Below, piece after piece: positions 14,018 to 25,984 of a stretch of DNA of 64,000 bases. The stretch covers positions 789,444-853,443 of the forward strand of contig CAADRB010000015.1 in the NCBI GenBank assembly GCA_900708905.1, written 5' to 3'. Under the pieces are notes generated by a model, which was not told the origin of the DNA, ran no database searches, and worked only from the letters and a program-made list of their open reading frames with translations. Made by a program: the position numbers and the translations under genes. This DNA comes from Hymenolepis diminuta (Eukaryota; Platyhelminthes; Cestoda; Cyclophyllidea; Hymenolepididae). The number at the start of each line of letters is the position of its first letter. Positions within the stretch are counted from its first letter, which is position 1.

Positions 14018-14424
14018 AATAATCTTTTCCCTCCACGGTTGGGAAAGATAAGAAACTTACACTCTATTTGTTCAGATTAAAAGATGAATAATTTAGTTCT
14101 GAAGTCGAAAATTACATTTAAACCAGGATTTATATTTGAGATTTACTTTAAATTTTTAAACCTGAGGGAAATCGTGTGGAATATCATTAAATATCTACCT
14201 TATCATTTTTGTTTATGCATTCAATTTTATAAAATAATAAATGAAATGAAAATGGCACGAAATCTCATAAGGTAAGTTAACTTAAATTAAGCGAATATCC
14301 TATCATCAGTTTATCAAAATGGTCATGGCCAAAATGAAATGAGCTGACAGTGAACAAATTGTTATTATATTTAAGTGTAGAAATTTTCATCCATAGTAAT
14401 ATTAGACAAACGTGAACTTTAATT
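14018..14424. other. Non-coding spacer between repeat X pieces
   Basis: AT-rich. The 63-codon frame at 14084-14275 has no recognisable features. Confidence 0.45.
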
Positions 14425-14660
14425 GTTGGAAGCAACCGAAATCGGTTAACAGGAAGTCCAGTAGATTATATATGGGAGGGATCAAAAAGCAGCTGAGGGC
14501 AACCCAAAGACATCAAAGGGTCTTACGTCATTTTGTTTTATAGAATCAGATTGCACAATATTTCGGGAAGCTCACTTTTCAAAATTCAACTTGCACGAAT
14601 CGTCCCCTGGATTGTAGCGAATGTCTGTTTACGACATGCAGTGCTTATTAACAGATTTTA
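14425..14660 (+). repeat. Dispersed repeat X, best copy
   Basis: Starts ttggaagcaaccgaaatcgg and continues through ttaacaggaagtcc, gggaggga, catcaaagggtctta, ctcacttttcaaaattcaa and cccctggattgtagcgaatg to cttattaacag. The same blocks in the same order recur near 23.6 kb and 58.1 kb on plus, and in part near 40.9 kb on minus. No open frame, terminal inverted repeat or tRNA-like head is evident, so the class is unknown. It may be a MITE, a SINE, or part of a longer interspersed element. Confidence 0.6.
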
Positions 14661-15626
14661 TTCGTAATAAAAGGTATTGCTACTTTAACTAATTTTTTCT
14701 TCCCAATTTAAAATAGATTCATCCTCTTTATATCTTTTAGTCATTCGGGAAAAACACTTTCCTATGCTGAAATATGCGTTTACATAAACTATACCTGTAA
14801 TTTCAACAGCAAATTTGCTTAATTCTGTTTTTTGAAAGATGGACAAGGAAATTTTGAATTCTGACTCCGTTTTTATCCCACAATGTCTGATCAAAACTAT
14901 TTCAAATCGTTGTGAATAGAAGAATATTTCAAATTAAATAACTTCCAATTCTGCAACATCAAATAATCATTTACTGTGTCCTTGTATAATTCGATTTAAA
15001 ATGCTCTCATAGTAAAAATTCTTGATTTTCGTTTACATATATTTTAAATGACTTAGTAAAATAGGTGGTAGAAGTAGTAATAAACTTTGAATTCGGGTAG
15101 CCTGCCTATTACATGTTTAACTGGGCGATCGGGCTCATTAAAAGTGATCCTAATGCTCTCGCTAGCTATCTGACTCCTAGAGTAATTCTTTATTTTCTTC
15201 TAAATTTTATACTCTTCTTTCTTCTGATAAAACTTCCATAAACTATTCTCTATATTTTAATATAAAAAATCTATATAGGTAGATAGTCACCATTTCAATA
15301 CCTTTAGTAAGTAGTCTTTGCAGAATCAGAAGAAACTAGTGTATTGAAAAGGTATTATCGGTCAACCATAATAATTAATGAGTCAATAAGCTCTGTGTAT
15401 TGCTGATATGGATACACTCAGGAATGCAGAGGAACGTGAAAACACAAAGAAACGGTTTGTCCTGTGCTTAATTTATCTACAACTTTCAACTAATTTTTCT
15501 CCCTTCTTATTGAATTAATTAATTGCTTTCTTTCCAAACACTTTTACGAATAAGAGCTAAAAAATAGTTACCTTGCAGGTGAAATAAAATAAATAGATTC
15601 AATTTTACTAATTTTCTTAGTTATTA
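14661..15626. other. Non-coding flank of mariner copy B
   Basis: AT-rich and without a gene. The stretch 15517-15625 (ttaattaattgct, then aataaaataaatagatt) loosely mirrors, in opposite orientation, the sequence outside the other end of copy B (17068-17140). This hints at similar sequence outside both ends. Confidence 0.4.
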
Positions 15627-17067
15627 TACAAGGTGCTTAAGGCATCTGAGGCCACTCATATTTTAGTCATTTAAACCAACTCCATAGTAGTTAATGTATT
15701 TTTATGACAGAAGATCTCATGTCAGATTCTAATACAACTAATGAAATGAAAAGACACGCTGCGTAATAGTGTCTGTGGAAGCGAAACACAAGAATTCAGA
15801 AATTGCATAATTTGTAAAAGTCGCCACACCTTGCGTTTGCTAAGTTAGAAGAAAGCTGGTGACTGAAAACAACGGGAATGAATTGGCAGTCATGAGGAAG
15901 AGGAGACAGCATTGTCAACGCTCTGCTGACCACCCACTCAGAACAACTGAGTTTGTGAGAAGAGTGCATGGCATGGCACAGCATGGTACGGCATGATGGA
16001 CGAAAATCGTGGGAAGTCAGTGCGCGACATCTTGTCAAAGATCTTCAAGTGTCTGAAGGAACAACAGTATATAAGAAGTGTTGTTCATCAAGACCTCGAC
16101 TACGAATCATACGTTCTTAGAGGAGGTTGTCAGTTTATGTGGACAAAAACGAGGCAGGAGAATCATTTAAGGCGTGTAAAATGACTCTTGAGGAAATTGA
16201 AGCACCCAGAAGAAGAGGATCGTCGTCGATTTTTCTCCGATGAAAAACCCCCACCAGAGTCAAAAATTCGATCGAGAAATGATGGGGGCGGGGTGGGGGT
16301 GGGGGGGAGTATGTGCGGGCGGACCCCACCGAAGTTCCAACAGTTATGCATGCACACGAAGTTTCCAGCAACAATGATGTTTTCCGGTGTTGTTAGCAGT
16401 GGGGAGAGGAGGAGGAGGGGGCACATCATAACTCCTCCAGTTTTTCCACAGCATCTTAGGGTCAATGCAGATGCAGATGCAGATGCTCATGTTGAGACTC
16501 GCCAAACCAACTCCAACATTGTTAAGCCGCCTTGGATAGACGACAGCGTAGCCAATGGAAGACCCTACCCTACCCCACCTCACCCCACCCCACCCCAACC
16601 CACTCCCATATTTTCTAACAAGATTCGGCCCCATTCCATAAAGCCTTCAAAACCCGGGACTGGATGGTCGAGAACTTTCGTCACCAGCTTACACCAAATT
16701 TATGCCTGCCTCCTGACTCATCGGACCTCAATCCTTTGAATTATTACGTGTAGGGCGGGACATCGTTGTGCAGGAAGTTAATAAGCATGGCCGTAACACC
16801 AAACCCTCCTCTCCTATGGAAGCAATAGACCGATGAATGGAGTACGTCAATAGAGGCCATCTGATCTGATGAAAGCTTGCAGTCGCCATTGGAGTGTAGT
16901 TGAGTGGGTGATGGAAGCCGAAGGAGGACGTATAGAATAAAATTTAGGTTAATATTACGTTTATTTGTTTTGTTGCAAGAAGTTGCAAGTTTCAATGAGT
17001 AACAGTTTCATTTTCTACATTTTCTAAAAGTGCGTAACGTGTCCTCAGATGTCCTATGCACCCTGTA
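15627..17067 (+). mobile_element. Dead mariner-type element, copy B
   Basis: A Tc1/mariner-class transposon about 1437 bp long between TA dinucleotides at 15627-15628 and 17066-17067. The left end reads caaggtgcttaaggcatctg from 15629. The right end on the opposite strand reads cagggtgcataggacatctg from 17065. The interior equals copy A in inverted orientation. The element is followed by 127 bp also shared with copy A and then by a second mariner-type end at 17235-17263, so copy B may sit inside a larger or older element. It carries only a broken transposase. Confidence 0.85.
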
Positions 17068-17194
17068 AAAGCCCATTTAATACTTTTCACAAATTAATCT
17101 ATTCGTTTTATTTGTTTTTAGCAATTAATTAAGTGAATTATTGTCACCGCAGAAAGATAAGTCAAGCTGATCGACATACCGCTGAATCACACGT
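15654..17194 (+). repeat. Arm B of the 1.54-kb inverted duplication
   Basis: Reverse complement of 2304-3844 with no indel seen. The simple-sequence tracts, which normally change fast, have the same length in both arms. This implies a very recent duplication, gene conversion between arms, or double use of the same reads in assembly. Confidence 0.9.
15746..16940 (+). pseudogene. mariner transposase pseudogene (copy B)
   Basis: Decayed DD34D-type transposase. Reading across frames, the likely start is the ATG at 15746. The DNA-binding half shows RTTEFVRRV near 15945 and MMDENRGKSVRDI from 15993. A linker with KLKHPEEED and FFSDEK is near 16200-16240, the first catalytic Asp region. MHTKFPATMMFSGVVSS lies near 16350, VNADADADAHVET near 16463, and DDSVANGRPY near 16540. 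The DLNPLNYYV block near 16720 lies around the expected last catalytic Asp. The family-typical end, EGGRIE then TAA, is at 16920-16940. Stops, frameshifts and tandem insertions (about 15963-15996, 16281-16310, 16400-16425, 16464-16487, 16562-16610) split the frame, so it is inactive. The identification rests on the family pattern and is strong. Confidence 0.88.
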
Positions 17195-17234
17195 ACAAAA
17201 AGCCATTTTTCTACCATTTATGAACGTTCATAAT

Positions 17235-17263
17235 GTGTCCTCAGATGCCTTATACGCTCTGTA
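17235..17263. repeat. Extra mariner-type terminal repeat outside copy B
   Basis: On the minus strand this reads cagagcgtataaggcatctg then aggacac, ending in a TA at 17262-17263. It closely matches the inner terminal repeat at 17039-17065, and the following 30 bp also resemble the inner end. It lies 196 bp outside that end. It is absent from the matching place beside copy A, where homology stops at 2304. Confidence 0.7.
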
Positions 17264-20200
17264 TGTGTAAATTTTAATAAATTTTCTGCATGTATTCTTG
17301 ATATCATAGGCCACAAATTTAACGAATGAGGAAAGCATTGAACCGATTATTAATATTCATTTTGATCTAGTCTGAACTTATAATTTTTCTATCAATCGCC
17401 AACCCTGTTATTTGCAGTTTATAGGTGCCCAGAAGTGATCAATACTCCATCTTGGATTGTGGCTCTACTTTTCCTCAAACTGTGACCCACTCAAGATTGA
17501 TTTTATCAGATAAGCTAAACTTCGATTAATTACCAATACTAATGATATTATATTTAGGGAACTTATTGACTACGGATTTTAATTTGAAAATTCCACCATG
17601 CCTCCCTCGAATTTTCAATTCAGTGTTGATAAATTGAATAATTAAAACCTTTATGCGATTCCAGCACTTGTTATACGAAATAAAATTAATCAAAAGTATG
17701 CAATTTTCAGAGAAACGACATAATGTATGTCTTACATGATTTCACTTTTGACAAAAGAAAAGCGATTATATAAACAAACAAGTACCTGCATTTTGGAAGA
17801 AAAACAAAAGATTCATTCCATATTACTTTGACGCAACGACGAAAACGAAAGTGATAATGTTTATTCTTATTAAAAATAAATCTGATAAGGATGAAGTTGC
17901 AAAATTTGAAATGATCGACAAAAACAAATTTATTTAAAATTTTTTGCTCTTGTTTAAATATAAGAAGAACTTGTTTCTATCATTTTTTAAAATCTGCTGT
18001 ATGATATCATATTAGTAAATAAGTACCTTTAACTTGTAGATTTCCGTCGTAGGAAAACTAGATTGTGACTGCATTAGCGAATGTCTGTTCTTAAGTGATT
18101 CTTAATCCTAAAGTGCATTTTTATGATCTGCATTCAAATTGCCTCCGGCATTTTTATTTTGGGTTTACTTTATCTTTCACTTTTCTATAAAAATAAATTA
18201 AGTATACTTCTACAACGAAGTTTGTGCTCAAAATGGCTTTATTTATTTTTTCTGTCAAATATAAATGCAGGTATTTTATTTTCTAAAATCCTATTGCATA
18301 ACGATGTATTTTTCTGCTTTTATTTTGGAAAATCTCGAAAGTCATTTGTAAGGAACTGGCACATGGGCTAATTGTTAGATTATGCAAACCCCTATCGGTT
18401 TAAATTAACAACAGAGACGCAAAAAAATATTTTCAATGAAAAAATAATTCAAATCGAAATTATTATATTTTATTTGAACTCAAATAGCATTTGTTGGGAA
18501 AATACATAATTATTACTATCGCTATTAAATCATTGCGAGTTAATATAAGGTCCTCAATTAAGCATACTGTTTAGTGAGCTCTACACATTGCGGACACGAA
18601 CTAATTCCCAATTATGGGGTTAAAACACTAGGATTTGATTTTCGGAGCACTGAAATGTGATGAAGTGAGTCATACACAATACCATAAAATGGCCATTCTG
18701 TTGAGTTCATTGTTCAATTAAGGAAAAATTCCTATAATTTCTTCCCTTTATTCTTTACTTTTGTTCATTTAAAATATGTCTTATTGAATTTTTGTACTAA
18801 CTGCTATAATTAGATATTATCGCAGGATTGGAACTTGCAAAAACCTTCATTTTACCGAGTAATCAAAGTGTTTGTGATTAAAGCTAGAATCTTTAGAAGC
18901 ATGTGTAGTACCTGCACTAATTGCCAACGGCTAATCAACAAAGACTGCAGAACCTTTCTATTTCATCAAATTTCCGATTTCTACTCTTTCTTCCTTTCCT
19001 CTTTCATTCATTCCAATGCGTACTCATAGAACCCAATTCGTACTCTTCTCATTCGGGCAAGGCTCCAGTGTCCTCTACGCCGCAGAAAAATTGTTAGCCC
19101 TAGTAGGGAGTAGGGAGAGAGGGGGTATCTAACCTTGTTTGATGTTGCTATTAATGTACCTATACTATCCTGAAGCAAAATCACACTTTTAATTTGATTG
19201 TTAAGTTGATCTCTTAAACGCTTTTATTAAAGTAGCACCATAAATAAAACCAGTTCAAAATTTATTTTTCTAGTCAAGTGATCGGTTCGGCAATGCCTTT
19301 ATTTTGTTTTATACAAAATACAACAATATAATGATCGAATTTTCAAAGATTAGGGTGTCACTTTTTAATGGAATTCAGTATTTCCATACGAACTTACAGT
19401 CATAATTTCCTCTCTCGACATCTTTGTGGAATTTTAAAATTCAAAGACGATCTTTAACAGCAAAAGCACAAAAAATCTTTCGTGTTTGACGGCTAACAAC
19501 CAAGAGAGCTACTTAAGTTGGTAATTTGATGTATAGTGAGGTATACGTAAAAATCATATTTCCCTAATCGTGCTATTATGCAAAAGGTAAATTAAATAAT
19601 TTTTGTTAGAAATTAAACTATTCTAAAGGATTTACTTTTAAATAAAGCTCTAATGCCTTGCGAGAGGCAGCTGTTTAGTTTGTTGTGAAGTAATTAGTTT
19701 AAGTAAGAGATCAGTGACATTTTACTGTTATTAATTACAGAGAGAATTACTAATGGCTAGAAATTATCATTCGAGTAAATTTCTCTTTTATATATCTCCT
19801 TTTGATTAACTGGTTTCGCAGAAATAAATTTAAGAGAGGAAAGGTAAAACGATTATTCTACAGATATCGAACTGGTCAGACATGACTTTAAAACGAGGGA
19901 ATTGAATAGAAGTTGGATAATCTATCCAATTATTAAACGTTTACTATTAAAATAGTTGTAGTAAGTACTATTTCATCTCAAACGTGGTATGTGAGTAGAA
20001 TTCAGAACTTAATTAAGAAGTTAAAGTCAAAGGTAACAAATGTTGTGTTATTTGAAAGGCACATTCAATCACTTTCAAAAAGGAGTAAACTTCAGACTCC
20101 CTGGTGATGTATTGTCTTAATTTTTTTAATTTTAAAGTGGAATTTAAGTAACCAGTTCCTGATTAAATTATTTACCCTAAAGAAATAGAATTTGTAAATT

Positions 20201-21285
20201 TGTAAATTATTATCAGCGTCTTGTACTCTGGGATACATCTTATCTGACCTAGATAGGTATCCACAAGTTTTTTCTAGAAGTACTGGATTCAGATTAATAA
20301 ATATTAGTTACCCAAGTAGTCAACAGGTTCTTCTGAATACAGAAAAATTCCTGAAAGAGCGCATAACTAACTGATTATTTGATGCCTTCAAATAACTCTG
20401 AGAAAGAATATGAATGAAAATGAATGTTTTAGGGAGAGACAGTAAAACAAAATCTGTGATTTACGTGTGCCAGAACTGAAGTTATATTTGTATAAGGGGA
20501 CTGATTATTTAGGAGTTTGGTGCTTTTTAAAAAAATTAAATAAAAGCTCTTGCCACACTAGGAATAAGCAGACATTAATTAGTATTGTAGCTCTTGATAA
20601 AAAACCGAACGCCAGAAAAGCAATTCTACATATTTACTCACAATTGATGCGTTGTATAGAAATCTGCTTAGATCATAACAAAATTCAATTACTTAATTCA
20701 GCAAACGGGTCCATAATATTAAAGTAGTATTTATAGGAATATTAACTAATGTAAATGGTAAACATTAAATTTTCAACATTATCATAATACTTTTGTCTGG
20801 ATAAATTCCCCTGGCAAATCAAAAGGCATCTTCACGAATTAGTAATACAGTATCATCAAAATGTGCCAAATATGGAAATAATCCAGAAAATGATGAAATG
20901 GTGGTCAAGTAGGAGTATATAATGAGGTCAATATTTTTATATGAATTCTTGAAGCATTGAGTTTTCCACTTTCAACGCAGTTTCATCGAAAATGAAGCCA
21001 TTCCTATATCGAGTGACAGGACCAAGTGAAGCATGGATCTATACTTAAATGACCTTCACTTTATCACATTATCATATGCTTCTATGATATTTAGTTATAA
21101 GTTATTAAGGCCCAGTGTAGATTATTTTACTTATGCTACAACTGATCTGTCCATTATATTTACAAATCATAATGGTAAATTCACTAACCTATTGAAAGGA
21201 AGTTTAAGAATTTCATCTCAAACAAAGAAATTGCATTTTAGAGCCCCTGACTAAAGAACACACATTTTATTCTCCTTATACGTCA
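17264..21285. other. AT-rich non-coding stretch
   Basis: No gene supported. A more GC-rich patch at about 19035-19130 includes gtagggagtagggagagagg, a short imperfect duplication. Frames of 64-86 codons (18123, 18835, 20467) have no recognisable motif. Confidence 0.5.
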
Positions 21286-21289
21286 TTTC

Positions 21290-21380
21290 AAACAAACGTG
21301 TTTGTTCAATCCGTATCAAGAGTGTTGAACCTGATATATCTGATTTGGTAAACCTGTGCGTTAGCCACTACGCTACCGGC
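21290..21380 (-). repeat. tRNA-like SINE head
   Basis: On the minus strand ggtagcgtagtggctaac (about 21358-21376) resembles a polymerase III box A. About 30 nt further, ggttcaacac (21322-21331) resembles a degenerate box B. The spacing fits a tRNA-derived SINE. A short palindrome around caaacacgtttg follows. It does not fold into a complete tRNA. Confidence 0.4.
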
Positions 21381-23551
21381 AAAAAAACTTTGATATTTAA
21401 TTTTCCAAGTAGCTTCTCCTAGCCAGTATCGGTGCATCAAATTAACGAGAAAAAATTCTTCTTTTTTCCGTCTTCTATCTCTTCTTCAAGCATTTTCAAT
21501 GACATTCATTTTAGGTCTTTAGTTTTGTTGGAACTAATTTTTTTGAATGTTAAACTATCGAAGATGAAATTCTAACAATTTAAAAAATATTTATGCCAAG
21601 GTGTAAATATAAATTATTGAAGCTGAAGCAAAATGAAACACATTCTGGATACCGTTTGATACGGGAAGTAGTTTCATTACTCAATTCAAATGGAACAAAT
21701 GGTAAATTAGAAAAAATGACGCACTTTCATAATAAAAAATAAGAAATTTTGGACGGTTTTGGATTCAATGAATTTCAACTACAACTCAATGATATGCTAA
21801 AAATTAATATATTTGAAATGAAAACAGTTAAAAACTTCAACATTTCTAAATTTTGCTATTTACTTCTACCTCTAATAAGTGATTAAAAATATCAATGAAA
21901 CATAAATTGAAGAATATTAGATTTATCATTAAAAAATATGTTTATACACGATTTAAAGTTTTTCCATTGACTAATTAAGTAAAAGATGTTCTTTCAAGTC
22001 GTGGATGGTTAGGATTTTATACGGAGACATAGATTGTATAGGAAAGGAGAAATAGGAGAGATTAAAAAATATACTGGCATTTTTTCTCTAAGAGTAATTT
22101 CATAATTGTTAAATTAATAATGGAAGCTTTAACCATTTCTTTTAAGCAGATATCAAAATTCTGATAGTTTTGCCAAATTAAGATTGATTCAAGTGTTATC
22201 ACTCTGATAAAATTTTATATTCGTGTAGGGAAAACTTTCAGATGAAGTATTTCTGATCCACGGTAGCGAGTGCAAGTCATGCCACGAATGATAATGAGTT
22301 AAAATGACTTTCACCTAAATGGTTGATAAGTTACTGCGAGCTCAATACATGTCAGTATCATCTTTTGCCAGGTTATCGATAAGTTTCTAATTAATCTTTT
22401 TGTTGCAATCTTCAAAGTCCAGATTTCAACAAATAAAACATCTACAGATCAATTGCCCCAACTTCAAAAAAAGTTAACCGACCTTTTATCATATTTTGCT
22501 CCCTCACCGATTCCCGCATGTGTTGGTAACAGTCCTCACTCATATCTTTATTTATTTGTAACATATTATAAAAATAAGCCTTGGTGTTCATTTCCAACCC
22601 ATGGTATAAATAATCTTTTGGTTATTTCAGGCATAGTTTCCCTTTCAGAGAGAAACATTTTAGATTAGCGCTAGTTATAACTAACTGGGACGTTCACAAC
22701 ATTAGGCAACTAATCGTGAAGTATGAGATGACCAAGCCCCCATTCCAGAGTCCCTGAATTGTCACTACCAGTGTACCCAAAGTTGAAAAATGGAGGGAAT
22801 GCCTGAATGTGTCCTGTTGAACGGTTAAATTGCAAAAGACAAAAATAGTATTCGACAGTGAGGCAGTGCTTACTGACTATTAAAGAAATCACAGTTAGCT
22901 AGCGTGACCGGCCGTTGGCATAAGCGTTACTGATATCCTGTTTGGGATACATATAAAAACAGGTCGATGAGGATTGTTGACACAGTCTTTTAGCTTATTC
23001 TCTTTACCACAAGTTAATGTAAATTTTTTACAATTAGGCATATGAATGCCAACTAGTGGTGAGGTATTAAGGAGTTGTAACCCTCAGGAAGTTAGTGACT
23101 GCCCTCGCCGAGCTGCTTATTTTTAGGAAATAAATTGGGCTGGCTAACCAAAATTTCCCAAGCAGTTATGTTCATGCAAAACACTTATATTATAACTTCA
23201 CTGTTTTGAAATAGTCAAATAATTAAACTACGTTAATCGTACGTCTACTTTATCTGTTTTTAATATCATACAAAATCTGCGCCTTTCAAAGTTAGTCTGT
23301 ATAAAAGAAGTTTGTAAACCATTTCTGGTGCACTACGACGATTAAAATCATTTATAGTTTCCAAAAATCTATTATTCAAGTCATATATCAAAAAAATAAT
23401 TTTCTTCTTTGTGGCATCTCAGCCAGTCAGTTGGAAAATTGAACTCTTCATGCAAGTACCAAATGCAACAAAATTATATTTATGACTTTGCAAATATCCT
23501 GAATGCAAATTATCACTAACCACAGTAATACAAAAAGGTACAACTTCTAAT
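21381..23551. other. Non-coding stretch, possible weak SINE at 22.9 kb
   Basis: Mostly featureless and AT-rich. A more GC-rich patch at about 22905-22975 (ttggcataagcgttactg then aggtcgatgagg) has weak box A and box B resemblance at plausible spacing. The patch at 23045-23150 contains tagtggtgagg, a motif also found near 32170 and, with one change, near 58868. Neither is firm. Confidence 0.35.
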
Positions 23552-23712
23552 CATGGAAGCAACTGAAATCGGCTGACAGAAAGCCCAACAAATTACAAGA
23601 GGGAGGGGGCAAAAATGGTGCTGAAAGCAAAGTCAGGGTTTCAAGGACCCGGCTTGTACAATATTAATTAAATGGATTGTGCAAGAGTCAAAATTCAAAT
23701 TTCGCAATCGTA
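23552..23712 (+). repeat. Dispersed repeat X, second copy
   Basis: Begins atggaagcaactgaaatcgg, then ctgacagaaagcccaac, agggagggggcaaaaa and gctgaaagcaaagtcagg. These are in the same order as the copy at 14425, with several substitutions. It keeps the head but loses the tail blocks. Confidence 0.6.
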
Positions 23713-24714
23713 GATCGAATAAAAGTCCAAGTTTAACATAAATAAATTCTTTTTAAAAATATATCCAGGTATAACCGTGTATGGTAAGGAAATATTTACG
23801 GCTTATGTCAATCATGAAGTAAAATTGACTTTTAGTTATTTTTTTATTAGATACTCTAGAAGATTATCATTTTAATGGAACTTTGAAGTTGTGTCGCTGG
23901 TCTGACCGAATTTATTTCCACTGATGTTCATAAGCGTAGTAATTATCTAGATATATTTATTCGATTCACTTAGGACGATGGCTAGCGCACTTAAAATAAG
24001 TAATTGTTTTAAAAATCTAACTTTTTAAATGAAAGTTCTTTTTAGAACATTTTACTTTATGAAGGACTCTGTCGTAAAATCCAGTAACAGACAATGGAAG
24101 CTTGCAAAGCTCTTGTCCTTATCAGATTTAAGAAGTTCGCCATGTCAAGATTGTAAGGAGGCAGATAACACAGCAGAATATTGATATCAGAAAAGAACAG
24201 AAAAAATATAACCTTTTCGTAACAAGCATCTGAAATGTTTTCCCTCCAAAAAAGTAGCCGTTAAATATTTAAGGGGAGTTTAATCAATTCAGTTAGTCAT
24301 TCCGATAGGAAGATTTGCTCTGTTAACCCGCAATCTTGGTTTAAACTCGAGAGATAAGCGAATTGGCATTTGCGCTATTGGGGCATTGGATATAAAACGG
24401 GATACGCTTCTTCAAATGAGAGATTCGCATAAACAGACCGATATTTCATATATTTTTGGCCTCTGTGAGAGTCATTTTATTAGACATCATTTTACATATG
24501 CATCAAGTCTGTAATTTGGAAGATTAGGAAGTAAAATCAAATCAGTTTTCCAACTTCCAGACTTGGGTTTACTTAACATGTTACTTAACCTTGTCTGTTA
24601 ACGAAAGGAACAGTTGACTCCAGCTGAATATTAGACCCATTTCCATAGATAATAAAACTCAGAGTTATAAATTAAGTAAATAAATTTGGTATTTATAAAA
24701 GTTTTATCAAATAG
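23713..24714. other. Non-coding spacer
   Basis: AT-rich with no gene or repeat recognised. It lies downstream of the ankyrin gene, with the SINE-like element at 24715-24905 between them. Confidence 0.5.
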
Positions 24715-24905
24715 GCAACCTAGATTATGAAAGATCGGAGCTCGTTTGGGAACTCAGAGGTCACGGGTTTTCTGTCCATTGATAAGCATTCAGTGACAAA
24801 ACGCAATGGTTAAGTCTGGGACATAAATAGTGGCTGAAAGGGAGGTTCCGTAATCCTACTCGCTTATATAAAACAAGTTTAAGAAAACGCTTTCTTATTC
24901 GAGTT
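24715..24905 (+). repeat. SINE-like element with shared tail motif
   Basis: The head includes aggtcacgggttttctgtcc followed by attgata, a degenerate box B context. It resembles the minus-strand head at 61785-61825 (atcatgggttcgattcc then attgata). The tail has aagaaaacgctttctta at 24886-24902. This matches the tail core ttagaaaacgc at 61749-61760 and 47440-47451 on minus. Confidence 0.4.
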
Positions 24906-24973
24906 AGAAAATTGATTAAAAAATAATCAATAAGGAATAGGCACTATATTTCAGCATAATCAATACAAATATT

Positions 24974-25953
24974 TTACGGGTATTGTTTAATAAGAGCGTA
25001 TATATCAAACGCTATTGCAAATCTGTCAATTCCAAGAGCCTGTTCATACATATCTTCCTTACATTTGTACCCTAAAGGGTGGTACTCGTTAACCCATTCC
25101 AGCAACCTTCTGACAACAGCATCGTTTCGTTTAGCAACTGCCAGAACAATAAGTGATCTAATACCTTCCAGTGTATTTAGCCTCAAACCAATCTTGTATT
25201 TCATCAAATGATAGCTTCCGTATATTGCAGAGAGAAGGTGATCCAGCTCTTCAATATCTCCATTTAGTACAGCTGTTTTAAGCGCTTTTCTTTTTGCATG
25301 AGGATTTCTCAGTCCATAACAGATGTCTCCATAATGATTCAGGAGTAATTTGACAATAGGCAGGTGACCCTAAAGATAGTTTATTAAAACCAGAAGTCTA
25401 CCATGTAGGACGCAATGCAAATAGCTTCTCTATACTCCATCTCATAGGGTTCTCCCGATTTTTCAATGCATTTCATCAGATAATTCACCACATTTACATG
25501 TCCGTTTTTGGCAGCCAAAGAAAGAGCAAAATATCCACCTCTATCCCGGGCTGTGCATGGACAGCCTTTTTCAACCAGGAGCTGGACACAGAAGAGGTTT
25601 CCATAGGAAGCGGCGTAGTTTAATAAGGGGATGGCACGATCTATACTAGTCTCATGGAATAAATCATCTTTTAATAGTCGTACAATGTCTGAATGACTGT
25701 CTTTTGCTATCGCTTCAGTCAATCTAGTAATATTTGACGTCGGAATTATTCTCCCATTATTCATCTAAAAAAATATTTTAAGAATGCGTCGCCATTTACA
25801 TTTTAAAGGTACAATGTTTAATATTAAAGACTCAGTATTAAGTATTACAAGATGAAACAAACTTACTCGTTGTGCGTTTTTACCATTGTCGGATACTATA
25901 TCTGATGTAGAGCTTGTCTTCTCTTCTGGTCTGCTGTCCATGATATGCACCAT
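24974..25953 (-). CDS. Ankyrin-repeat protein, three exons
   Basis: The only convincing intact gene. Exon 1 is 25953-25867 (29 codons), ending at a good donor (gtaagt). A 102-nt intron ends in ttttttag. Exon 2 is 25764-25402 (121 codons). A 32-nt intron (25401-25370, gt...ag) follows. Exon 3 is 25369-24974 (131 codons plus stop). Both junctions are phase 0. The second restores a textbook ankyrin unit, AICIASYM joined to GHLPIVKLLL, which is why I accept so short an intron. The product is about 281 aa, with ankyrin-type helix pairs near residues 42-63, 76-105, 107-127, 142-165, 178-199 and 223-242. No signal peptide or membrane segment is visible, so it is probably an intracellular scaffold or binding protein. 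The partner is unknown. The start could be Met1 or Met5 (MDSRPEEK). An acceptor-like ttgcag just upstream allows a 5' non-coding exon. Confidence 0.75.
25370..25401 (-). other. Candidate 32-nt intron
   Basis: Begins gtagac and ends ctttag. Removing it joins two halves of an ankyrin repeat in frame, while reading through gives VDFWF then a stop. It is close to or below the smallest sizes generally seen for spliceosomal introns in animals. It could alternatively be a small insertion that breaks the gene. Confidence 0.55.
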
Positions 25954-25984
25954 CGTTTCTGCAATAAGGCCTATTACATGCTTA

